Positions 58,620 through 64,000 of a stretch of 64,000 bases of DNA are shown here, in pieces (within the stretch, counting starts at the first letter, position 1; each line of letters opens with the position of its first letter). Made by a program: the position numbers and the translations under genes. Location: the NCBI GenBank assembly GCA_014656175.1, contig BNBX01000008.1, forward strand, positions 101,815-165,814, in the 5' to 3' direction. The notes beneath the pieces are model-generated. The model ran no database searches. It was not told the DNA's origin and saw only the letters and a program-made list of their open reading frames with translations. The DNA comes from Streptomyces werraensis (lineage in GTDB: Bacteria; Actinomycetota; Actinomycetes; Streptomycetales; Streptomycetaceae).

Positions 58620-59621
58620 GTGCGCCGACGCTCACTTCTCATTGCCGTTCCCGCTGGACTGGCCACCCTCGCCGCGTGCGGCGACGACAAGTCCGATTCC
58701 GGCAAGGCCAGCGAGACGGCCGCGCCCTCCGAGTCCGAGGCGTCGGCCGCCCCGTCGCCGAAGATCGTCGAGGGCCCGCTGCCGGCGATCACGGCCGGGA
58801 CCAAGTTCGGCGAGAAGCCGACCGTCGCGAAGGGCAGCGGCGATCCCTCCAAGGACCTCGCGGTCAAGACGGTCATCGCGGGCGGCGGGCGCACGATCGC
58901 CGAGAACGACTTCATCGTCGCCCACTACCTGGGCCAGGTCTGGAGCACCGCCAAGGTGTTCGACAACTCCTACGACCGCAAGCAGCCCCTGGCCATCCAG
59001 CTCGCCCAGGGCACGATCATCGACGGCTGGCGCTACGGGCTCGTGGGGAAGAAGACCGGCAGCCGCGTCCAGATGGCGGTACCGCCCACCTGGGGCTACG
59101 GCGACCAGGGCAACGCGCAGGCGGGCATCAAGGGCACCGACACGCTGGTGTTCGTGGTCGACGTGCAGGACACGTTCAACGCCAAGAGCTCCGCCAAGGG
59201 CACCGACGTCGCCCAGGACGACATCGACCTGCCCAAGGTCGGCACCAACACCGACGGCAAGGCACCCTCCATCGAGGTGCCCGACGCCCAGGCCCCGGAC
59301 AAGCTCGTGGCGAACTACGTCATCGAGGGCGACGGCGAGGAGGTCGGCGCCGAGGACAGCGTCCTGGTGCAGTACAAGGGCGTGCTGTGGGACGGCGGCA
59401 AGGAGTTCGACTCCACGTACGGCCGCGGCCAGCTGACGTCCTTCTCGCTCCAGCAGGTCGTCAAGGGCTGGGCGCAGGGCCTCACCGGCAAGAAGGTCGG
59501 CAGCCGCGTCCTCATCGTCATCCCGCCGAAGCTGGGCTACGGCGACAACCCGCCGCAGGGCAGCGGCATCCAGAAGGACTCCACGCTGGTCTTCTCCGTG
59601 GACATCCTCGCGAAGCTGTGA
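58620..59621 (+). CDS. FKBP-type peptidyl-prolyl isomerase lipoprotein, two domains
   Basis: A 333-residue exported isomerase. The signal RRRSLLIAVPAGLATLAAC ends in lipobox LAAC (Cys20). Two FKBP domains follow: about 80-185 (VFDNSYDRKQPLAIQ, IIDGWRYGLVGKKTGSRVQM) and about 225-333 (LWDGGKEFDSTYGRGQLTSF, GWAQGLTGKKVGSRVLIVIP). Both have the conserved WxxGLxGxKxGSR segment; the second retains more active-site aromatics. It probably assists folding of secreted proteins at the outer membrane face. GTG start at 58620. A cytosolic FKBP gene follows 62 bp downstream. Confidence 0.93.
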   Translation: MRRRSLLIAVPAGLATLAACGDDKSDSGKASETAAPSESEASAAPSPKIVEGPLPAITAGTKFGEKPTVAKGSGDPSKDLAVKTVIAGGGRTIAENDFIVAHYLGQVWSTAKVFDNSYDRKQPLAIQLAQGTIIDGWRYGLVGKKTGSRVQMAVPPTWGYGDQGNAQAGIKGTDTLVFVVDVQDTFNAKSSAKGTDVAQDDIDLPKVGTNTDGKAPSIEVPDAQAPDKLVANYVIEGDGEEVGAEDSVLVQYKGVLWDGGKEFDSTYGRGQLTSFSLQQVVKGWAQGLTGKKVGSRVLIVIPPKLGYGDNPPQGSGIQKDSTLVFSVDILAKL

Positions 59622-59683
59622 CCCCGCCGGGATGCAAGACTGTGCGTGTTCGCCTTTCCGCAGACAAGCAGGAGCATGAAGAC

Positions 59684-60055
59684 GTGAGCATCGACAAGCC
59701 CGAGATCGACTTCCCGGGCGGCGAGCCCCCGGCGGACCTCGAGATCAAGGACATCTGGGAGGGCGACGGCGAGGTGGCGAAGGCGGGTCACACCGTCACC
59801 GTCCACTACGTGGGCGTCGCCTTCAGCACCGGCGAGGAGTTCGACGCCAGCTGGAACCGTGGCACCCCCTTCCGCTTCCCGCTGGGCGCGGGCCGGGTCA
59901 TCAAGGGCTGGGACCAGGGCGTGCAGGGCATGAAGGTCGGCGGCCGCCGCCAGCTGACCATCCCGGCCCACCTCGCCTACGGCAACCAGAGCCCCACCCC
60001 GGCGATCCAGCCCGGTGAGACACTGATCTTCGTGGTCGACCTGCTCGGCGTCTGA
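59684..60055 (+). CDS. FKBP-type peptidyl-prolyl cis-trans isomerase, cytoplasmic
   Basis: A 123-residue single-domain FKBP. TVHYVGVAFSTGEEFDASWN, GRVIKGWDQGVQGMKVGGRR and IPAHLAYGNQSP are the standard active-site segments, including the Tyr, Phe/Asp and Trp lining the pocket. It accelerates prolyl isomerisation and may act as a chaperone. GTG start at 59684 gives a normal family length; an earlier GTG near 59642 would add 14 residues without homology. A terminator follows. Confidence 0.93.
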   Translation: MSIDKPEIDFPGGEPPADLEIKDIWEGDGEVAKAGHTVTVHYVGVAFSTGEEFDASWNRGTPFRFPLGAGRVIKGWDQGVQGMKVGGRRQLTIPAHLAYGNQSPTPAIQPGETLIFVVDLLGV

Positions 60056-60072
60056 TCCGACCGGAGTCGATC

Positions 60073-60110
60073 GCCGAGGGCCCATGCCTGTCCGGGCACG
60101 GGCCCTCGGC
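60073..60110 (+). terminator. Terminator after the FKBP gene
   Basis: An 11-bp perfect stem GCCGAGGGCCC/GGGCCCTCGGC (60073-60083 with 60100-60110) is followed by TTTC. Confidence 0.82.
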
Positions 60111-60178
60111 TTTCACCACGCCACCCCGGGGCGGTACGGTCATCGGTCGTAAGCACCATAGGGAGGCGAAGCGCGTCG

Positions 60179-61132
60179 ATGGCGATTGCCAAGGCCGAGC
60201 GGCTGATGAACTTGGCGCTGTGTCTGCTCGGGACGCGGAGGCCGCTCACCAAGCGCGAGCTGCGTGAGTCCATCGAGGCGTACCTCGAGGCGGGCTCCGA
60301 CGACTCCTTCAACCGCATGTTCGAGCGCGACAAGGACGACCTGCGCGAACTCGGACTGGTCATCGAGACCGTCGAGAACCTCGAGGGCGACACGGGCTAT
60401 CTCGCCCGCCGCGACAGCAACCGGCTGCCTCCCATCACCCTGGACGCCGAGGAGGCCGCCGCCCTCGGGCTCGCCGCGAAGGTGTGGCAGCAGGCCCGGC
60501 TGGCCGGAGCGGCCTCCGGCGCCCTGCAGAAGCTGCGCGCCGCCGGACTCCCGGAGGACGTCGACCCGTACGGCGCGCACGGCGCGCTGGAGCCGCGCAT
60601 CCCGGTGCACGAGGCCGCGTTCGAGCCGCTGATGCTCGCCTGCCGCGACCGCCGCCCGGTCGTCTTCGACTACCGCAAGGCCAACGCCGCGCAGCCCGAG
60701 CAGCGGCATGTCGAGCCGTGGGCGCTGGAGTGCTGGCGCGGCCACTGGTACCTGGCCGGCTGGGACCGCGACCGCGGCGCCGAGCGGGTCTTCCGGCTGT
60801 CCCGGATCACCGGCAAGGTGCGCTCGCGCGCCGGCCGGTTCACCGTGCCGGTGCCCGACGTCGTCACCGTGCGGGAGACCGTGGCGAGCTGGGCCGGGGA
60901 GACCGCCGACCGCTCCGCGCGCATCCGGCTGCGCTCCGACGCCGGCTTCCCGCTCCGGGCCAAGGCCACGTCGGTCCGGGAACTCGGGAACGGCTGGGAC
61001 GAGTTGGAGATCCCGTACGGGCACGGACTGGACGCCTGGCTGGTGGAGTTCGGACCGGACGTGGTGGTGCTGGAGCCCGAGGAACTGCGGGCCGACGTGG
61101 TGGACCGGCTGCGTGCCGTGGCCAAGGGCTGA
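60179..61132 (+). CDS. pafB: WYL-domain regulator PafB
   Basis: A 317-residue regulator. An N-terminal winged helix (LMNLALCLLGTRRPLTKREL) precedes the WYL domain (about 140-225: PVVFDYRKANAAQPEQRHVE, WHWYLAGWDRD-type segment GHWYLAGWDRDRGAERVFRL) and a WCX C-terminal extension. In mycobacteria PafB and PafC form a heterodimer that activates the LexA-independent DNA-damage regulon in response to single-stranded DNA. ATG at 60179; pafC starts 18 bp past the stop. Located downstream of pafA as in other actinobacteria. Confidence 0.94.
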   Translation: MAIAKAERLMNLALCLLGTRRPLTKRELRESIEAYLEAGSDDSFNRMFERDKDDLRELGLVIETVENLEGDTGYLARRDSNRLPPITLDAEEAAALGLAAKVWQQARLAGAASGALQKLRAAGLPEDVDPYGAHGALEPRIPVHEAAFEPLMLACRDRRPVVFDYRKANAAQPEQRHVEPWALECWRGHWYLAGWDRDRGAERVFRLSRITGKVRSRAGRFTVPVPDVVTVRETVASWAGETADRSARIRLRSDAGFPLRAKATSVRELGNGWDELEIPYGHGLDAWLVEFGPDVVVLEPEELRADVVDRLRAVAKG

Positions 61133-61150
61133 GGGGGAGCGGACGACAAC

Positions 61151-62146
61151 GTGGCAGGCAAACCGGTCAGGCCCGTGAACGCCATCGACCAGACGCGGCG
61201 GATGCTGTCCCTGGTGACGTATCTCCGCGAGCGCCCCGGCGCCCGCATCGAGGACGTGGCGCGCGCCTTCGGCATCACCGAGGACGAACTGGTCTCCGAC
61301 CTCGACGTGCTGCCCATGTGCGGCACCAGCTTCCGCGGCGGCGACCTGCTGGACATCGACACCGACGGCGAGCGCATCTGGTGGCACAACCCGGCCGCCC
61401 TGGGCGCCGACGCGGCCGAGCCGCTGCGCCTGGCCGCCGACGAGGCGACCGCGCTGCTCGTCGCCGCCCGCGCCGTGGCCACGCTGCCGGGGCTGCGCGA
61501 GAGCGACCGTCAGGCGCTGCTGCGGGCCACCGCGAAGGTGGAGACCGCGGCCGGTGAGGCGGCCGGCGCCAGCTCCCGGCTGTCGGTGACCTTCGAGTCC
61601 GAGGGCGGCGTCTTCGCGGACGTCGACCGGGCCATCGCCGAGCGCCGCCGGCTGTGGATCCGCTACTACTCGCCCGCCCGCGACGAGGTCACCGAGCGGG
61701 AGATCGACCCCATCCGCCTGGTCAGCGTCGGGCACACGTACGTCGAGGCGTGGTGCCGCCGCTCCGAGGCGCGCCGCACCTTCCGGCTGGACCGGGTCGC
61801 CGAGATCAAGATCCTCGACGAGCCGTCCGCGCCGCCCGAGGTCGAGCTGCGCGACCTGTCCGAAGGGCTGGTGCAGCCCGCGGCCGAGGATCCCGAGGTG
61901 GTCGTCGAGGTCGGGCCGGGCGGGCGCTGGGTGGCCGAGTACTACCCGCACGACAGCGCCGATGAGCTTCCCGACGGCGGGCTCCGTATCACCCTGCGCA
62001 CCCCCGACCCCGCGTCGCTGAAGCGGCTGGCGCTGCGGCTCGGCCGCGACGGACGCATCGTGGAGCCGCGGGAACTGGCCGAGAGCGCCCGCCGGGCGGC
62101 GCGTGAGGCGCTGGAGGCGTACGACGGGGCCGGGGCGGCGGGATGA
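61151..62146 (+). CDS. pafC: WYL-domain regulator PafC
   Basis: A 331-residue partner of PafB with the same layout: N-terminal winged helix (RRMLSLVTYLRERPGARIED), a WYL domain (about 160-225, RRLWIRYYSPARDEVTEREI, VEAWCRRSEARRTFRLDRV) and a WCX domain. The pair probably binds promoter DNA together with RNA polymerase. GTG start at 61151, 18 bp after pafB. A zinc-ribbon gene follows. Confidence 0.94.
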   Translation: MAGKPVRPVNAIDQTRRMLSLVTYLRERPGARIEDVARAFGITEDELVSDLDVLPMCGTSFRGGDLLDIDTDGERIWWHNPAALGADAAEPLRLAADEATALLVAARAVATLPGLRESDRQALLRATAKVETAAGEAAGASSRLSVTFESEGGVFADVDRAIAERRRLWIRYYSPARDEVTEREIDPIRLVSVGHTYVEAWCRRSEARRTFRLDRVAEIKILDEPSAPPEVELRDLSEGLVQPAAEDPEVVVEVGPGGRWVAEYYPHDSADELPDGGLRITLRTPDPASLKRLALRLGRDGRIVEPRELAESARRAAREALEAYDGAGAAG

Positions 62147-62177
62147 CCGGGCAGGACGACAGTCAGGAGCGAGGGCT

Positions 62178-62471
62178 TTGAGCGAGTCGGCGACCACAGG
62201 GGCACGAGGCATGACGGCGGCGTCCGCGTTCGCCGGGATGAGGAACGTGGCCCCGGTGATGTTCCGGGCGGGCTGCCCGGACTGCCGGGAGCGCTTCGAA
62301 CTGTCCGCGAGCGCGCTGCGGCTGGCCATCGGCGCCAGCAGCCGCACCACCTTCTACTCCTTCACCTGCCCCGAGTGCGGCGCCGCCGTCCGCAAGCCGG
62401 CGGGGGAGCGGATCGTCGAGCTGCTCACCGGCGGCGGGGTGCGTACGCTCCGGCTGCACTCGACCGTCTAG
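62178..62471 (+). CDS. Small zinc-ribbon protein
   Basis: A 97-residue protein with two CxxC knuckles (FRAGCPDCRERFELS and YSFTCPECGAAVRKP) that should bind one zinc ion. I prefer the TTG at 62178, which has GGAG about 9 nt upstream; the ATG at 62211 would give 86 residues and cannot be excluded. Zinc-ribbon proteins of this size usually bind nucleic acids or other proteins; the function is unknown. Located between pafC and tatA, and conserved there as far as I recall. Confidence 0.78.
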   Translation: MSESATTGARGMTAASAFAGMRNVAPVMFRAGCPDCRERFELSASALRLAIGASSRTTFYSFTCPECGAAVRKPAGERIVELLTGGGVRTLRLHSTV

Positions 62472-62480
62472 GCTCGACCC

Positions 62481-62675
62481 ATGTTCTGGCCGATGTTCGC
62501 CGTGGCCCTGGGATTCCTGGGGCTGACGGTGCTCGCAGTGCTCGCCGTCCGGGTGTTCGTCGAGGCGGAGCGCCTCGGCAGGCAGGTCGCGGACTCGGCC
62601 CGCCGCATCGGCCGCGCGGCCGAGGACCTGGAGCGGGCGGCGGAGAGCACGGCCCGCTCGGCGGAGGCCCTGTGA
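62481..62675 (+). CDS. Small single-pass membrane protein
   Basis: A 64-residue protein. FAVALGFLGLTVLAVLAVRVF forms one transmembrane helix, followed by an amphipathic, heptad-like helix (EAERLGRQVADSARRIGRAA, EDLERAAESTARSAEAL). The plan is reminiscent of TatA/TatB or DUF948-type proteins, but the TatA hinge FGAKKLP is missing, so it is not called TatB. The ATG lies 6 nt after TAGGCT (62469-62474), whose TAG is the stop of the previous gene; a leaderless mRNA is likely. Confidence 0.78.
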   Translation: MFWPMFAVALGFLGLTVLAVLAVRVFVEAERLGRQVADSARRIGRAAEDLERAAESTARSAEAL

Positions 62676-62840
62676 CCCGCGGCGGCGCCGGCGGGTCACA
62701 GCCGTCCGGACGGGGCGTTGTCGCCGCCCTGTCACGGGCCGGGGCCCGGCAGGTACGCTGCTGATCGCGGCCCGGAGAACGAGGCACGGGCCGCGGACGG
62801 GAGTACGCACAGGGATTGCCGGACGTTTACCTCTGGGCGT

Positions 62841-62891
62841 TACGATCGCTGTCTGCACCGTCCTTCGGACGCATGTCCGACCGGTCGGACA
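62841..62891 (+). promoter_or_regulatory. tatA promoter region with a perfect 18-bp palindrome
   Basis: TACGAT (62841-62846) is a possible -10. TGTCCGACC/GGTCGGACA (62874-62891) is a perfect palindrome located between it and the tatA ATG (62931). The core CCGACCGGTCGG is identical to that at 2309-2320. It could be an operator or a leader hairpin. Confidence 0.5.
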
Positions 62892-62930
62892 GCCCCCCAC
62901 CCACCCGCCTCGGTGAGAAGGTAAAGACTT

Positions 62931-63212
62931 ATGGGACGGCTCGGACCTACCGAGATCATTCTGATCCTCGTCGTCATCATCCTGCTGTTCGGCGCCAAGA
63001 AGCTCCCCGACATGGCGCGGTCGCTCGGCAAGTCCGCCCGCATCCTGAAGAGCGAGGCGAAGGCGATGAAGGAGGACAACAAGTCCTCCGCTCCGGCCGA
63101 CCCGCCGGCCAATGGCGAGCAGCCCCCGGCGCAGCGCACCATCCAGGCCGCCCCCGGCGACGTGACCAGCTCCCGCCCGGTCACCGAGCCGACGGACACG
63201 ACCAAGCGCTGA
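62931..63212 (+). CDS. tatA: Twin-arginine translocase subunit TatA
   Basis: A 93-residue Tat pore subunit. The N-terminal helix PTEIILILVVIILLFGAKKL is followed by the hinge and amphipathic helix PDMARSLGKSARILKSEAKA, then a polar tail. TatA oligomers form the transport path for folded proteins carrying RR signals, such as the molybdoenzyme at 7649. ATG at 62931 after GAGAAGG. tatC follows 47 bp downstream. No tatB is present in the window. Confidence 0.96.
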   Translation: MGRLGPTEIILILVVIILLFGAKKLPDMARSLGKSARILKSEAKAMKEDNKSSAPADPPANGEQPPAQRTIQAAPGDVTSSRPVTEPTDTTKR

Positions 63213-63259
63213 CGCAGGGCCGGTGACGTCCGGCCCGCCGCACGAGATGGGAACGTGGG

Positions 63260-64000
63260 TTGCTCAAGTCTGCCCGCACACAGCAGAGGGATCCCGAGGG
63301 GCGCATGCCTCTTGTGGAACACCTGCGTGAGCTGCGGAACCGCCTGGCCAAGGCCGTGCTCGCGATCGTCGTGGTGTCGGTCGTCGCCGCCTTCTACAGC
63401 GAACAGCTCATGCAGTTCCTGGCCGAGCCGGTGCCCAAGTGCGACTCCCTGACGAACAGCGACGGCGGCAACTGCGCCATCGTGTCGTTCAACACACTGA
63501 CGTCGCCGTTCACCACGACGATCAAGGTGAGCCTCATGGCGGGCCTGGTCGTCTCCAGCCCGGTCTGGCTCTACCAGCTGTGGGCCTTCGTCGCCCCCGG
63601 TCTGCACCGGCACGAGAAGAAGTACACCTACGTCTTCACTGCGGCCGCGGTGCCGCTGTTCGCCGGCGGCGCCCTCCTCTCGTACGTCATCCTCCCGGTC
63701 AGCATCAAGGTGCTGCTCAGTCTCACGCCCGGGGGATCGGCGAACATCCTGTCGCTCGACGAGGTCCTCGACTTCACCATCCGCATGGTGCTGGTCTTCG
63801 GCCTGGCCTTCGAGCTGCCCCTGCTCCTGATCATGCTCAACATGGTGGGCATCGTGTCCGGCCGCCGGATGGCGGGCTGGTGGCGCGGTGTCGTCATGGG
63901 CGTCTTCATCTTCGGCGCGGTCGCCACGCCCACCACCGACCCGGTGGGCATGCTGGCGCTGTCCGGGCCGATCGTCGTCCTGTACTTCGTCGCCGTCGGC
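63260..64000 (+). CDS. tatC: Twin-arginine translocase subunit TatC (truncated by the window end)
   Basis: Partial TatC; 247 codons are visible and the gene runs past position 64000. RMPLVEHLRELRNRLAKAVL is the conserved cytoplasmic N-terminus that recognises RR signals, and SPVWLYQLWAFVAPGLHRHE the loop after TM2; VFGLAFELPLLLIML carries the conserved FxxExP-type Glu of TM4. A loop with two cysteines (KCDSLT and NCAIV) lies outside. I place the start at the TTG 63260 (LLKSARTQQRDPEGRM) because actinobacterial TatC proteins keep this extension; the ATG at 63305 is the alternative. Confidence 0.92.
   Translation, partial: MLKSARTQQRDPEGRMPLVEHLRELRNRLAKAVLAIVVVSVVAAFYSEQLMQFLAEPVPKCDSLTNSDGGNCAIVSFNTLTSPFTTTIKVSLMAGLVVSSPVWLYQLWAFVAPGLHRHEKKYTYVFTAAAVPLFAGGALLSYVILPVSIKVLLSLTPGGSANILSLDEVLDFTIRMVLVFGLAFELPLLLIMLNMVGIVSGRRMAGWWRGVVMGVFIFGAVATPTTDPVGMLALSGPIVVLYFVAVG

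Noticed and set aside
62481..62675. TatB
   Set aside because: It has one membrane helix and an amphipathic helix but lacks the conserved Tat hinge (FG..KLP) seen in tatA, so the name is not justified.

Overview
The window is chromosomal DNA from a high-GC actinomycete, almost certainly a Streptomyces. It carries chaplins (ChpH and a long sortase-anchored ChpC), mycothiol biosynthesis (mshC), the Pup-proteasome locus, a gyl-type glycerol operon with an IclR repressor, and F420-linked enzymes. Many genes start with GTG and third codon positions are strongly GC-biased. As I recall it, gene order follows the S. coelicolor chromosome from about SCO1690 down to the tat genes. I see no phage, integrase, transposase, CRISPR array or biosynthetic cluster; this reads as conserved core chromosome.

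Layout. 0-9 kb: acyl-CoA dehydrogenase plus an APH-like kinase, divergent from a quinone oxidoreductase; two overlapping DUF202 membrane proteins; a NUDIX hydrolase; a hypothetical gene followed by an amino-acid permease; a probable Tat-exported molybdoenzyme with a cytochrome-b partner. 9-13.4 kb: gluconate permease and kinase divergent from a GntR/FCD regulator; HxlR regulator divergent from RidA; a YchJ-like protein; tRNA-Leu(GAG). 13.5-24.2 kb: M20 peptidase, chpH, chpC, DUF5703, an acidic hypothetical protein, a RecD2-like protein lacking ATPase motifs, an aldo/keto reductase, an F420-type oxidoreductase, a ferritin-like protein and CorA.

24.3-29 kb: a conserved actinobacterial set (phosphoglycerate-mutase-like protein, DUF3090, PI3K-like SCO1664-family protein, mshC) with a PAC2-family gene convergent to it. 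29-34.4 kb: glpD, glpK, glpF and gylR, all on the minus strand, with repeated candidate GylR operators. 34.6-44.4 kb: metH, a HAD hydrolase, two tandem peptide-type binding lipoproteins without a transporter, an orphan NarL-type response regulator and a RecB-family nuclease.

44.6-64 kb: site-2 protease, trmI, a secreted protein, ferredoxin, then arc (mpa), dop, pup, an endonuclease VII remnant, prcB, prcA, a LacI regulator divergent from an MFS transporter, pafA, two FKBP isomerases, the WYL regulators pafB and pafC, a zinc-ribbon protein, a small membrane protein, tatA and the start of tatC. Pup is ligated to proteins by PafA and removed by Dop; Arc unfolds pupylated proteins into the PrcBA core. 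PafBC is the DNA-damage activator known from mycobacteria.

Regulatory signals I can read directly include strong hairpin terminators, a sigma-BldN-like promoter at chpH, GylR operators, a palindrome core shared by two distant promoter regions, and several genes whose -10 element lies 6-7 nt before the ATG, implying leaderless mRNAs. All assignments come from reading the sequence; no database search was run.
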